A stretch of DNA of 64,000 bases from Ectobius pallidus (Eukaryota > Arthropoda > Insecta > Blattodea > Ectobiidae), in contig CAXKWD010000003.1 in the NCBI GenBank assembly GCA_964059195.1, forward strand, positions 193,402,174 to 193,466,173, written 5' to 3'. The stretch's first letter is position 1. Every line of letters starts with the position of its first letter. This document shows, piece after piece, positions 24,492-36,733 of this stretch. The position numbers were made by a program, and so were the translations under genes. Below the pieces are notes generated by a model that worked only from the letters and a program-made list of their open reading frames with translations, was not told where the DNA came from and ran no database searches.

Positions 24492-24693
24492 CTTCTGGTG
24501 GCACTATGGCCCTGGGGTCGACTCAGCCTTTAACAGAAATGAGTACCAGGAGCAATTCTGGGGGTAAAGGCGGCCGGTGCGTAAGGCTGACAACCTTACC
24601 ACCTTCATGTGCCGAATGTCCAAAATCTGGGAGCCTCAACCTTCTGGAACCCTCTGGGCCTCCATGGCCTGTATAGGGATCACTTTACCTTTT
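24492..24693 (+). mobile_element. SINE family 2 with perfect 15-bp target site duplication
   Basis: A 202-bp GC-richer insert is bounded by TAACTAATTAAAATT at 24477-24491 and again at 24694-24708. The body contains GGGGTCGACTCAGCC, GAGTACCAGGAGCAATTC and GGCGGCCGGTGCGTAAG. No A/B boxes are obvious and the 3' end is not a long poly(A). It inserted at the edge of the inverted repeat 23901-24482. Confidence 0.78.
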
Positions 24694-24884
24694 TAACTAA
24701 TTAAAATTAATGAAGTCGAGAATTACAGCAATGCATTGTTGTGCAGATAAAAGTTACCAGTACTACCAACCTACGAAACGGATTTTTACTCGAATTTAAT
24801 GCACCCTCGAATTTAACGCGCACTTCAGTTTTGAAAGCTACAAATGGACAAAAAAGGTGCACGTTATATTCGAGTAAATACGGC

Positions 24885-27598
24885 ACTTGAAGAAGTCTTT
24901 GAACTGATTTTTTAAATTACTGTATCTACATCAGAGGTAAAGGTCAATACATCACTTTACAGGAGAGCTAAACTTTTGTACATAATAATATAAATGTTTT
25001 ATGCATTTTAGTATCCAGTTTTTAAGTTTTGCTTTTAAAATTACTCTTAAGATTGTTTGAAAAACAATTAATTACGCAAAGTGTTCTTTCCCATTGGCTA
25101 ACTTCTTATTGTTACGGTAGGAGATAGTGTTGAATTTGATAAGTTTATTTAAAAATTGTCTCAGAATTGAACTGTTCTAATGAAGCCGTCAAATATCATT
25201 AAAATCACTATTTAGCACTAAATTGCCACGTACACTTTAAAAATGTCAATTGAGTAAAAATTCCTTAGCAAAATTTGACTATGGAAAAATCTCTAGGTAT
25301 TTTTACCTTGGAACATGTTTCAGAAAACATTTCATGCCATCATAAGTGGTCATCTGGTAGAATTTGGATGAACTTCCTGATTAAAGTTATCAGATGGCCA
25401 GTACTCTAAAACATGTACCGAAGTCAATTATCAGATAAGTAAAAGTTTGTATGGGATCTCACAAGTAAAAAAATCAAAATTCTACAATTTTCAACTAATT
25501 TAATTTATATTTTACTTATTGGTTTTCTTTTTTACATAGCCTATTTAGTAAGAGTTCAAGTTCAGAGTAATTTTCAAATGTCATTTCATTTCTCGAACAT
25601 ATTGTGCTTTAAAACTTGGCTTCCCCCCTCTCTAAAAGGTCAGCATTTTTCTCTTCTAATTACAATGTAAGCCTAAATCCAAAGCTCTTTTTAGTACAAA
25701 GATATCTATTTCTCTTCACAATTGTGCTAAAATTTTCAGAGAGCTAGTAGTGAAAACTCCATATCTCATTTTGAGTAATGAAAAATGTACAAAAGTTTGC
25801 AGAAAAACTAAAGTTAAATTCAGTAATAGATTTTTTAGTACACTTTCTCTAAAACAGCTGCTTATCAGACTGGTAACCCCCCGAAAAATTGCATTTTAGC
25901 AACCAAAGGTCGTCATGGCAATCTATAAACAAAACCCAGAGGGCATTGACCTGTCACAACAAATTTAAGCCAACATGTTTCTTTATGATAATCAGAAACT
26001 TTACCAGAGTTTTGTGCTAAACACCGTAGCCCACTTCATCATTTCACAACAATTATAAGCCAACAGTCGGAGTACGTTGAAAATGGGGTAAAGTTATAAT
26101 CCCGAAACCGGTCCAGGTTAGTACAAATATTTAGTGAAGTTCAGTGTATTAAGTCTCCACTCATATGCTTACATATTTAATTACTTCACTGTGTAAACTT
26201 CCTTCATTAATTAATTAATAAGCCAACAACTTTTCACATTTTGGTTCACATGAGAAACATTCCTTACCATGGATGCACCAGCATTTAATGTCGTAAAATA
26301 TTCCTTCTCATAGTCTACTTCTGCCGTGAAGTTGCTGGGAGCAGTTCCAATTCAATGTTTCTGGCTTGGATTGAAATTTCCTCGGTATTATCATTCATAA
26401 ATAATAGTTCATATGCATTAATGTTTACAAAAAGCAACTCATAAATTATGCATCTATACCACATTTCTTATTGGTACGTATTGTTCATTGTTGTTTTGCG
26501 ATTCAGATGGCCATGAGAATATGACTTTAACAAATGGCTAACTATCTACCATTATAATTAATTATATGGTATTTTTGTTTCATTTCTTATAATTTAGAGA
26601 GCTTTTACTAAAAAATATTGTATGCATCACGTACGCAAAAACCTGATCGGACTCATCCAATATTTAAGCCTTGGCTTACGCCTTGACTGCAATACTAGAT
26701 TCATCCGCTAAAGCTTCATTTTGCATACTTCATACATAAATAGCTAATACATTAGTGCTTGAGATTGAGATTTAAACCCATTTTCACCACAAAGGAGGAT
26801 TGGATAGGAATGGGTCTGGAAACCCTTAATCAGGCCTTCTTTCCTTGCTTTTGCCTCCCCAAAGGATTTTTTAAGTGAGAGAGGGTGACCCCAGAAGGAA
26901 ACCGAATGCATCTAACCAAAACATTATTATAATTAACCCTTTTAGGTATATAACTAAATTGCATACAAGCGTGCATAATTTTGTGGATTATGTAGTCACT
27001 TTAAGGTATATAAGCATTATTTTAAAACACTAGAAGAAAGCTAGGAAGTATTTGTACCTTAAAGTTCTTAAAAACCTGAAAACTTTATTTTAGCTCATTG
27101 TTAACAAGTTTCCACACCTTGTAATTTGTGCTATTTAATTTAGAAAAATTAATCTCAAGTCCATCCATTCTAAGAACCAACCCTAAAGTAACCAGAAACT
27201 AAAATGCGTTTCACTCGTTTTGTTTAGTTTAATGATTTTTGTTTACTTTAGGCTTGGTTCTTCGAACCGATAGACTTTAGTTGAGTTTGTTTCTGTATTT
27301 TGTAGTTGATTTTTCAATTCAAGCATTTAGAGAATACTGCTTTACATGAATAATATGTTTGTTATATTACTTATTTCTTGTGAAATTCACTGAAACAGAT
27401 TATGGTTGTTGTAAAACAGGGATGAACATCACACTTCTCATAAAACTTGTAGGTATGACTCTCAGTATGCTTCAAAGCACAATGAACACACTTCTTTCAC
27501 AAATCTGGTTTCATTATAAGGTGTCCTGGTCTTTTATGGTTACAGTCTGACTGAAAATGTTGATTGTTTTTATTGTGTGTGTGGTTTTCTGGCATGAA
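24885..27598. other. AT-rich intergenic sequence, nothing recognised
   Basis: No conserved open frame, RNA gene or terminal repeat was found on either strand. A GC-richer stretch at 26790-26900 is undiagnosed. Confidence 0.5.
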
Positions 27599-28221
27599 TA
27601 CCGTATTTACCTGTGTAATAGACGCACTTTTTCCCCAGATTTTTATAACAAAAAACTAGGTTGCATGGAAAAAGTTTTAGTGAAAGAAATGTGTTATAAG
27701 ATGCGTGAGCTAACGATCAACAGCATACTTATCAATATACTGACCACGACTAATTTATGTATCAGTTGTGTTGCACATATGACGATTGATAGATAGCAGC
27801 TGCATAAACAGTCAAGAATACTTATGCCCATTACACTCAGACAGCAGCTCTGACAAATTTGATAACTTTCAGCCTAAAACTCGCTGTATTCCTTGAATAT
27901 TTCAGTTGGTTCGTATCCATTCTCCAAACACAAGTTTATCAGCACAGCTGTCTAATGCTGATGGGATATTAATCCACAGTTCCTGAGTGTACTGGTATTT
28001 TGTGCGTTAATAAGAACCAATCACGATTACTGTTTCCATGCATTGTTATTAAAAAACTTGAGTTCGAGGATAATTAGACCATCAAATCCTATGACTTCAG
28101 ATATTATTAAAACAAGTTTTTGTTAAAAATGAGATGCAACTATTTCAAGGGATTTTTTGTTGTTGAAAAAGTTGGGGTGCATTCATTATGGGGGGGCATA
28201 CATTACATGAGTAAATATGCT
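27599..28221. mobile_element. TACCGTATTTAC-ended MITE-like element
   Basis: The left end is TACCGTATTTACCTGTGTAA followed by TAGACGCAC; the right end, reverse-complemented, is GCATATTTACTCATGTAATG. The ends resemble 23425-24884 and 10008-10497. The small + strand ORF at 27557-27796 crosses the left end and has no family match. Confidence 0.55.
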
Positions 28222-28784
28222 CTAAATTCCAAGGAAGACATGTAGAATCCATTCCCGCTTGAGCTGATTATTTCAAGTACATATGCATTATTTACACCAA
28301 TATCGATAAGATTGAAAAAGCCTTAAATAATACTTAATTTTTGCTTTTCAGTCAATTTCGTATTTCACTTTCTTCTGATCTATGGACACTGAATACTGAT
28401 TTTCTCCCAGGAGCTGGACTCTTCTTCACTGTTATACTGTTGCTAAGAAGGTGCACTGCCATGTTATCCATCCACTCAGCGTAGTCAGGCCATTGCTACT
28501 AAGACCATGTACAGGTAGAGAAAAAAAATGCGGACAGACTAAAATATCTAAGTTGCCGATATGAGCCACTGTGCATGCCTAGCGGCATTCACAGGATAGC
28601 AGGGAATGTATTGAAATTTGATCTAGTGTCGACTGTTGACTTAGCCCATTTTGAAATCCGTTAGAAAATAAGCTAGTAAAATTCATTTTCTGGGAATAAT
28701 CCATTAATTAAGTAGTTAAATATTGCGGCAATCGAAAAGTGGTGGGAAAACAATGTGCATTAAGGAAACAAAAACTTTCCTTCC

Positions 28785-28862
28785 TTGGCAGGATTCGAAC
28801 CGAGAATGTGTTACTTTCCAGTCGAACGCGCTGTCATTGTGCTATGGAATCGCTTAACAATC
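28785..28862 (-). repeat. tRNA-like sequence (pseudogene or SINE head)
   Basis: Minus strand has an A-box-like TAGCACAATGACAGCGC and a B-box GGTTCGAATCC at the expected spacing. The T-stem and acceptor stem do not pair well, so it is not a working tRNA. Confidence 0.45.
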
Positions 28863-29357
28863 AACGTTTCTTGAGAGTCTTTTATGAAACAAGTGATTGA
28901 CAAGGTGACTACAGCCGATAAATTGCTTGAATTGAGAATTAATTTCACATAATTTGCATTGGTTGTGAAAACAAACATTTCTGTTACATCTCTTAGATTT
29001 ATTTACGTATCACTGGATTGTGAAACTTGCGACTAAATCACATTATAGGGTGCACCTTACCAGACATTTATCATAGTCGATAACGAGAGACCGGTATAGT
29101 ACATGCCAAGACGAGTAGCAGCTGTCAGAGAAGTTGAAGGCTATTGGACAGAATATTAGGACCCGAAAAACGTTGTTGGACCGACTGGGCAGTCCAGTAG
29201 CCTATTTGATTTACCTTTATTTTTTATTGACATATATTTTGGTAGAGGAAGACAAGATGCACCTTTCAGATAAATATTTGTTTTGGTCAAATAATAGCCC
29301 ACATTTCTTTACTAAACTCAAATGTGAGTAGGTCCACAAGCTGTGATAATTAATATT

Positions 29358-29445
29358 TCTAAGTCACAGGAATCGAACCTGCGATCTTTCGCATGAAGGT
29401 GATGCGCCCCAAGCACCTGAGCTATTCAACTAAGACGAAAGCAAA
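29358..29445 (-). repeat. tRNA-like sequence with three cloverleaf arms (pseudo-tRNA or SINE head)
   Basis: Minus strand contains TAGCTCAGGTGC (A box), a 5-bp CGCAT/ATGCG anticodon-type stem, and GCAGGTTCGATTCCTGT (T arm with B box). The base before the putative anticodon is A instead of T, and the acceptor strands do not pair. This favours a tRNA-derived repeat over a functional tRNA. Confidence 0.5.
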
Positions 29446-30562
29446 AACCAGCTGCGTGGCTGTTGTCCAACTACACAGGTCTAAGGAATACGCATGGACA
29501 TTGGTGTGAACAAGGCTCTGAAATCACCTACAAGAGTCGGTCCGCTTTCCCCCCCCCCTACCTGTACGTCACCCCTTTTCATGTTCAGGCATAATTATGA
29601 ATGGGATAATGGTAGGCTCTGGCATTTCTTACTTTTTTATTTCAAGTAAATTAATATTAAGATCCATAATTTCAAAAGATAGGTTGACAAAATTCTTCAG
29701 TCTTGTTCATTACAAAATATTCTCTCTTAGCCATGATTTATTGCTTGTTGTTTGTATATTGCAAACATAGGTAGACAAATTACTGTTACGGTAATTGGGA
29801 CATATACACTCCAAGGAATAAAAGTCTGTCTAAACTTCAGTAAGTTCAATGTATGTTTCAAATAAATATTCTAAAGTGTAAACAACTTATCCTCCTTGGT
29901 GATAAAAATCAAATGAAAGCCAGAGCACTGCAGACATATAGCATGAAAATGTAGGCCTCAATTAATGACAATACTATCTTCCAAAACAAACATTTGTAGT
30001 CATTGTTGCCAAAAGAAACATATGAAATGTAAGAAAACAAGTGTGGTTTATGATGGAAAAGTATAATCAGACTGAAAAGCTAAGTCAGAAATTAACAAAC
30101 AAAAATATTCTTAACGCTCAAAAATAAAATCACGGGGATGATAGACATGAAATTGACAGGGATCCAGAACTATTAAAATGTGTCCCCAGCCACAAGGAGC
30201 TATGACCAAGACCATAGAAATAACCAAAATATGACTTTATATGCAAAATAAAAACAGTCCAATTAGGATTTGTGTTTGCTGTGAAAATGGAGGTCAGGAT
30301 AAAACTATGACATATCATAAACATCCAAACCATATACATAACATATTATACTAAGAGGCTTTATTTGGGCAGAAGAAGTTATGTGAGTTACACGTGTTTT
30401 TTTTTATTTTTATTTTAAGAGCCCAGCAACAATGATGATTTTTCTGTTCACATAATAAGACCCAAAACCATTGTTGTTAAAATACTTGTCAGATACTATT
30501 GAGTTCGATCAGTGAAATAAAATAGATGTGATACCAGTTGCTCAACAAAAATTTATTTTATA

Positions 30563-30612
30563 ATTCGCCGCCTAAGCCTTTCGGTGCGCTTGCACCATCA
30601 TCAGGGCATCTG
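30563..30612 (-). ncRNA. Hammerhead ribozyme motif in solo PLE repeat (intact core)
   Basis: Minus strand: ATGCC, CTGATGA (30598-30604), stem II GGTGC-AAGC-GCACC, GAAA (30579-30582), a self-complementary AGGCUU as minimal stem III, then A as the cleavage base and GGCGGCG, whose GGC pairs with GCC as stem I. All core positions match the CUGANGA/GAAA/UH consensus. Confidence 0.68.
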
Positions 30613-30774
30613 AAATTACAATGTTTTAACCTTATGATAGTTATGAGCACGTTTACCTGTACAACATGTGTATGCCTTGTTTATAATATATTCCATTATG
30701 TTCAGTCATTCGTGTTCCACAAATGTCATGTGTAGACATGAAATATTTTAACAGTTTATACAGTTAAAATCGTT

Positions 30775-31195
30775 CACCGCTGTGGCTCAGGGGATGCGTT
30801 CAATCCTCCCACGGAGTGGGCCCGGGATCGATTCCTGCTCGGGACAAGTTACCTAGGTGGGGTTTTTAAATGTCGGGTAACTTGAGGCCTTTGTGGTCCC
30901 CAGATATCATCTGGCCGTCATTATCATCTTCATCCCATCCTCGCCTTGTTTGGAGTGAGTGTGTGTGTTGTCTCGGAGGTGGCCCCAGCATTGGGCTGAT
31001 CACTCATCTGGGGAGGCCCTCCATGTCCTTGCCTGGTCAAAAAAGTATGTATGTGATACAAAGATAATCCCTCTCCCGACAGGTCGTGGCCCTGTAAGGC
31101 CCGGGTGGCTTGGGTCGCTTAAATCCTAAAAAAGGGAGAGGTGAAACTACGATAAAGAAAGAAAGAAAGAGAGAGAGAAAGAAAGAAAGATACAA
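30775..31195 (+). mobile_element. tRNA-derived SINE family 3 with GAAA-repeat tail
   Basis: The head CCGCTGTGGCTCAGGGGATG (A box) and GGGATCGATTCCTG (B box) is followed by a body with GTAACTTGAGGCC, CATCTGGGGAGGCCC and AAGGCCCGGGTGGCTTGG. It ends in a GAAA/GAGA microsatellite at 31155-31190. The small ORF here is incidental. Confidence 0.75.
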
Positions 31196-31339
31196 TTAAA
31201 ATCAAATATAACTAATAGAACATAATTGAATGATAAAATGTTGCTAGGTGGCAAATTATAAAATAAATTTTCACTGAGCAGCTGATATCAAATCTATTTT
31301 ATTCCCAAAACCAATAAAACTTAAAATCATAAGCCCAGT

Positions 31340-32410
31340 CAAACTATTGGCAAGTTTTGAGCATGCAACAAGCCTCATCCTCAGCTATACTCCATCTGAT
31401 AGTTGGACAACAGTAGCATCCTCTGGTGGGCATTTAATTCACCTCGCAATGAGATCATCCGTGGGTATTTCAAAATTCTTAAGCTGGACACTTTTTCAGT
31501 TCCGACTCCAACCTTATTTTGTGACCGTTTTCCAAAGCTGTGATCAGCTACTGCTGATTTTTCGGTCTATCTTCCATTGCTGCAGCTGCTGAACCTTTTA
31601 GTGTCCGAGGTAAAGCTGTTTGAGATGGATCTCCCGATTTCCGTCCCCACCAAGTCAATAAGTAAGGTCACCAACACTCTAGCCCAAGCTCACAACATCG
31701 AACGAGAGAGTTGGCACCACTGCCATGTCCCGTTATCTCCCCTCTTTCAAACAAGCCATTGCTGCAGCCACTAAACCTTTTAGTGTCCGAGATAGAGCTG
31801 GTTGAAATGGATCTCCCGATTTCCATCCCCGCCAAGTGCGGCCTCCGCGAACCCACCCCGCAGAAACCTTATGGAACATCTATTTGTCACTCAAAATGGT
31901 CTGTATAGAAACATTAGAAATGTCAGGAAGCAATAAACAAAGTTCATGAGTAGTGAACCAATTCATCGGTTTTTTTGCCACCATCTCATCTGTGATGGTT
32001 GTTGTTGGTCTCCCACTTTGCTCTTCATCATGAATATTTGTCCAGCCCTGTTTAAACTCACGAACCCATTTACACGCATTTTTTATGTCCATACATCCCT
32101 CTCCATAAACTTCGCAAAGCTGCATAATTGCTTTCAATTGGCAGAACTTTTTGTCAGTAAGAAACCGTATGACTGCATTTGGCGGGGACGGAAATCGGGA
32201 GATCCATTTCAAACAGCTCTTCTCAGACATTAAAAGGTTCAGCGGCTGCAGCAATGGCTTGTTTGAAACAGGGGAGATAATGGGACATGGCAGTGGCGCC
32301 AACTCTCTTGTCCTACGTTGTGAGCTTGGGCTAGAGTGTTGGAGACCTTATTTATTTACCAACCCTCGGATGTATATACTGGAGCTGCAGCAATGTTGTG
32401 TTCTTTGAAA
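31340..32410 (-). mobile_element. Foldback mariner-like element with ~180-bp repeats
   Basis: A ~182-bp unit (TTTAGTGTCCGAG.. through CGATTTCC.TCCCC.CCAAG) occurs in direct tandem at ~31576 and ~31758 and inverted at ~32182-32345. Between the inverted copies, minus strand 32205-31885 encodes AVIRFLTDKKFCQLKAI then VREFKQGWTNIHDEEQSGRP, the HTH and linker region of a SETMAR/mariner-type transposase. The catalytic DDE part is missing. True termini and TA were not resolved. Confidence 0.62.
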
Positions 32411-32811
32411 ATTTTCCTAAATTCCTTGTCTGCTCATGGGGTTAAGTTATTTTCATATAACTAACATATTTTTTTCTTCTGATTTGGGAGTGGCAGTTTC
32501 CCTGATTAGTTTCTATTGACTGAATTTCTTTAATTTATTTAAGACTGGGACTCTGTGGAATCCATTATTCTCCGCTAATGATTTTGTTGCATTCATCATA
32601 TCCTGTTTTGCTTAGTGAAATGAACCAGACTGTTCAGTACTGCTGTACGGTTAAAACTGTTGGTTTTGATGTAGCAAGCAGAGCGAGTAGATTTTCTGTA
32701 CATTCCGAATTCAAGTTATGATTTCGAGATCAGGAAGGGAGGAAGTTACTAGTTGGATCTTCTAATCTGAAGTTCAGTGAATTATCTTGTAGGTTAAAAT
32801 TTTATTTTATT

Positions 32812-33136
32812 TTTAGATCTTGTACATGTATAAGGCGCACACCAAAATGTAACAATAATTCTGAAAAAGAAACATTTTTCTTAACCAAATTCTAACCAAT
32901 CATGAAATCTGAACTACTTCCTTGGATATTAATGATATTTTCAATTAATACATACAGAAAATTGTAATAGGTCATCAGTGTCTAGTAATATTAACAAAAT
33001 CACAAAACTTTTGTATTGCTGTTATGTACATTAAGTTGGTATTTTTGTGTTACCTTCTTTATATAAAATGCACCTCTTTTTTAATGCAAGTTTTAAAAGT
33101 AAAAAAGTGCATCTTATACACTGAAAATACGTTATA
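32812..33136. mobile_element. Decayed TACCGTATTTT-type MITE
   Basis: The right end, reverse-complemented, reads ACGTATTTTCAGTGTATAAG followed by ATGCAC; the left end is a diverged TTTTATTTTTAGATC.. TATAAGGCGCAC. The layout is like 10008-10497 but more worn. Confidence 0.45.
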
Positions 33137-34157
33137 GCAGTGACATATCTATGCCATGTCCTGAATATGTGAGAGAAGGCAGATGTGACATGGGTCTCTA
33201 AAGAACTCATATATGGGTTCTCCAAAATAAGTTGACAGTGGATTTCCTGTCGCCAACCCTGATCTTTCCTGGTAGAATCTACCATTGAAATATGTTTGTT
33301 CAATACATAGACTGGTTAAACTGTGTTATTCTTCTATGCTAATCCAGCAGATTTAAGCCATTTCCTCAAAACATGGTGATGTTTGGAAATAGAAAGAAAC
33401 CAGAATATCACTAGAGAACAGTTCAGTAGCTTTGTTTTTCTGTGTTGGTTCCAAAGAATTTGTATGCTTTTACTCTGAAATTCTGGTAAGGAATTGAACC
33501 TATTCTTTAGCCATTTTGTTGGATAAGTAGGTAACATTGTTAATTATCGACCTCATCTTGTTACCAGGCTTATGAATTCTGGGTACATTATATATCTTAC
33601 GCAAAGTGGGATTAGCAATTTTCATAGTTTTCTTCTCCTTGTCTGGTATAACTGTGAATTTCTTTGTGGTAAACTTAGAGCCAGCCCTACGATAGTAGGA
33701 GGCCCTTGCCCTAAAGGGATGCCAATGGGCTTATTTTATTATATACTATTTTTTATTTATTGTCACAGGAAGAAATGCATTTCTTTAGTGCAGGACCACC
33801 CAAAACTTTTTTGTATGCAGGGCCAATAATTAATTTAGTGATTGATTGCGGGCTATATGTCCAGTTTAAAAATTATAGCAATTTAATGTTTTATGGAAAG
33901 TCAAAAGGCAAAATTGGGTTTACCTAATGCTTTTAAATACATTTATATTATACACAATATATTAGCTAGTTTTGCAAAGCTTTATACTGTAAGTGAATTC
34001 AAAATTCTATTCAAGACATTCAAATGTTTGGTAATGTCAACCAGCAATGCTAAGCAAGACAACCACCTAACAATTCACATGTGTGTGACCGTTCTAGAGA
34101 TTTGTGAATTTCTTTTGCAGAACAAAATGTCCATCTAATGTTTGACCACGACTTAGC
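33137..34157. other. AT-rich intergenic sequence, nothing recognised
   Basis: The small ORFs have no recognisable domain. No RNA gene or terminal repeat is visible. Confidence 0.45.
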
Positions 34158-34161
34158 CACT

Positions 34162-35145
34162 GGGTAATTCCACGCCAAATCATCCAACAGTGGTTGGTTG
34201 ACCATTTTAGAAAAAAATCATTTTTTGTATATGAGTTCATACATGTTTCAAGATATCAAAACAAGTTTTCCAAAAAATCTTGTGTTCTTGGTTTCGCAGG
34301 TGTGTCCATTTTTCAATCCTGGTGTAACACATTTTTTGCTAATGTAGCTGATTACAAACATTTTCATTACTCAACAACCATAAGAGTTAGAAATTTGAAT
34401 TATGAACCATTTTGTAACTATTGAAGCATACTTTCAGAAATACTTTATTGTTTTCTTCAACACAAAATTTTTCATATGAAAATATGAGTTTGAAATTCGG
34501 GTAAATTTTTCCCAAAAAATCACTTTCTGGACCAAATTTTATATGAGAAGGAAATGATTGTTAACATTCAAATTTTTTGTATGTTCAAACCTGCATGTGA
34601 TTTGTCTGTGAGGAAAAAATCAGGGTCTAAAAATACATCCCTTATTTCTAAACTGGCCTCAAATATTAGCGTTTTTCAGATTTTGACTATTTTTGGCCTT
34701 AAATATCTTTGATGGGTACCCTTCAAAAAATCTGAAAAATTGGATGAAAGAAGCCTTTCATTTGCCTAACTCACAATCCAAATTTCTATTTCTAGAAACA
34801 ACTCATTCTATTAATTTGATAGGACTGAAATATCACGTATCACATTTATGTAGTTTCTCCCAAATACACTACCCTAAAAAGTTACAAATGGTTCATAATT
34901 CAAATTTCTAACTCTTATGGTTGTTGAGTTATGAAAATATTTGTAAACAGCTACATTCACAAAAAAATGTGTTACACCAGGATTGAAAAATGGACACCCC
35001 TGGGAAACCAAGAACAAGATTTTTTTGAAAACCTGTTTTGATATCTTGAAACATGTATGAACTCATATACAAAAAATGATTTTTTTTCTAAAATGGTCAT
35101 GCAACCATTTTTTAAAAATTTGGATGATTTCATATGGAATGACCC
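34162..35145. mobile_element. Long-TIR (~260 bp) DNA element with CACT duplication
   Basis: The left end GGGTAATTCCACGCCAAATC and right end (reverse complement GGGTCATTCCATATGAAATC) start inverted arms that pair almost continuously, 34162-34420 with 34879-35145, around a ~455-bp AT-rich spacer. CACT flanks both sides (34158-34161, 35146-35149). No transposase frame is visible. Superfamily unassigned. Confidence 0.8.
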
Positions 35146-35994
35146 CACTTAATTGTGAATGGTAAATTACATCACCGTGTTTGCTATTCTTTTAGTCTAG
35201 AAAATTGTAATAAATTTGTTTCGTAAAGGTCTGCATAACATCACAAAGATCAGCTGCCTTTGCACATATCACCTCATGATGTATAATTCAATGCAGCTTA
35301 TGTACTTTCCCACCATAAACTTCAACTTTGCTTTACAAGCTCTGTCATTCCATGTTGGATGCACCGTCTGTAGTTAACGCTGCATGATCTTTCCATTTTC
35401 GTTTCACAGTAACCACAGTTTTTACAACCTCATGGTCATTACTAGCCCCCCTTTTACAATCTCATGAAATAAATCACTAGGCATTAAATTGGGAATTACT
35501 CCGGTATTGGTCAACCGATTTGGTCCAATATCAATAGGCTTCTTTCCGTGGACATTATAAATGCGTATACCGAGTTTCATGAAAATCTGATAAAGCATAT
35601 TTGAGTTATCGCTCTTACAGATGGACAGACATTTTCCCATCCCCCACACAGTTTTTTTTTGCACATTGTGGAAGGGTTGTCGGTGAAAAACAGGAAGCAG
35701 CAAGCACATCCCACAGTCAGATCATGATATATTGCAATGTAACGTCAGTGTATTGCAATGTACCGTAAGTCTGTCAGCATTATTTTGCTCAGGTGCTAAG
35801 GATGTTTCACGGAAAAAAGCCCATCATATTTAATTTGAGAGGATTTCTGAGATTTTTAAATTATGTAAGCAGTTGCAATTGCAGCCTGAACCTTCATGGA
35901 CTACTTTATTGAACACCCCTTTTATATAGAGAGATTGTATTTTGTTTGGTTATAGGGTACATCATGCTACTCCTCCTGTAAGTGCTGTACACTG

Positions 35995-36705
35995 TGTTTA
36001 CATTTCATTGAGCTATATTTTCCAAACAAAACACTTAAATATACTGAAATTTCATCAAGTTAAAGAGAAACTTGCCAAATTTTGAGATCCAACACTATCT
36101 ACCATTTTAGTTCTGCTGGTAGTCACTGGAAGCACCATGGCAATGATTCAGAACAACAAAATGCCAAAACTTAAAATATTACAAAATAGCACAGTTAACA
36201 CAAAATGAGAAGGCATTTTACATTCTGAGTCTGCTGTGAGAGCATAACATGCCAGATATCAAAAGGATCCTTCGATTTATAACAGTATAATGAACTGGTT
36301 CAGGAAATTTCAAGAGACTGGTTGTTTATGTGATGGCAGGGCAGCCTGGCACATTAGAAGAGAAGGCAGGCTTTTCTAAACAGTCCTGCAAGGAGTGTCA
36401 GACAACGATTGGTCATTCACATGCTGGCCGAGGTCACCCAGCTTGTATGGTTATGTGAAGGACAGGGTCTACATACCACCATGCCTCATAACATCCAGAA
36501 TCTGCGACATTGTATCGCAGTTGCCATCGTCAGAGTGAACCCTAGTAAGCTAGGTGAAGTGTTGGATGAATTCAACTAAAGGTTAGATGTGTGCTGAATG
36601 GCATGGACATTTGTAAGGTTAGATATCAAAATTTGGTAAGTTTATCTTTCAAGTTGTGATCGGCACATTCAAATCTATTGTTTGGAAAATATAGCTGGTT
36701 GAAAT
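35995..36705 (+). mobile_element. Tc1/mariner relic with inverted ends and decayed transposase
   Basis: Subterminal inverted motifs AGCTATATTTTCCAAACAA (~36010) and TTGTTTGGAAAATATAGCT (~36678-36696 on the given strand) bound the relic. Inside, frames read MNWFRKFQETGCLCDG (~36291-36338) and, after deletion and frameshifts, GYVKDRVYIPPMPHNIQ (~36450-36500), the block after the third catalytic Asp. Stops interrupt it. Confidence 0.68.
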
Positions 36706-36733
36706 GTTTTCTTCCTTCTGTCAATATTTATTA

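Larger units (their letters stand above)
23425..24884. mobile_element. TACC(R)TATTTACTCGAAT-ended element, 1.46 kb, with nested SINE
   Basis: The left end is TACCATATTTACTCGAATG and the right end, reverse-complemented, CCGTATTTACTCGAATAT. The subterminal motif CTCGAATTTAA.GC.CAC recurs at 23452 and 24786-24830. It holds an internal inverted repeat (23901-23986 with 24398-24482) and a SINE (24492-24693). No transposase is visible. The termini resemble those of the elements at 10008, 27599 and 60347. Confidence 0.65.
30512..31300. mobile_element. Penelope-derived element with inverted pLTR arms, hammerhead and nested SINE
   Basis: The left arm (30512-30610) and right arm (~31244-31300) are inverted copies sharing ATTTATTTTATAATTYGCC and GATAYCAG.TGCTCA. 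No RT or GIY-YIG coding remains. The left arm includes a complete hammerhead motif on the minus strand. The right arm lacks it: similarity stops within ~3 nt of the predicted cleavage site. A tRNA-derived SINE (30775-31195) fills most of the interior. Confidence 0.65.

Noticed and set aside
29358..29445. Functional tRNA gene
   Set aside because: The acceptor stem does not pair and the base before the anticodon is not T, so a tRNA-derived repeat is more likely.
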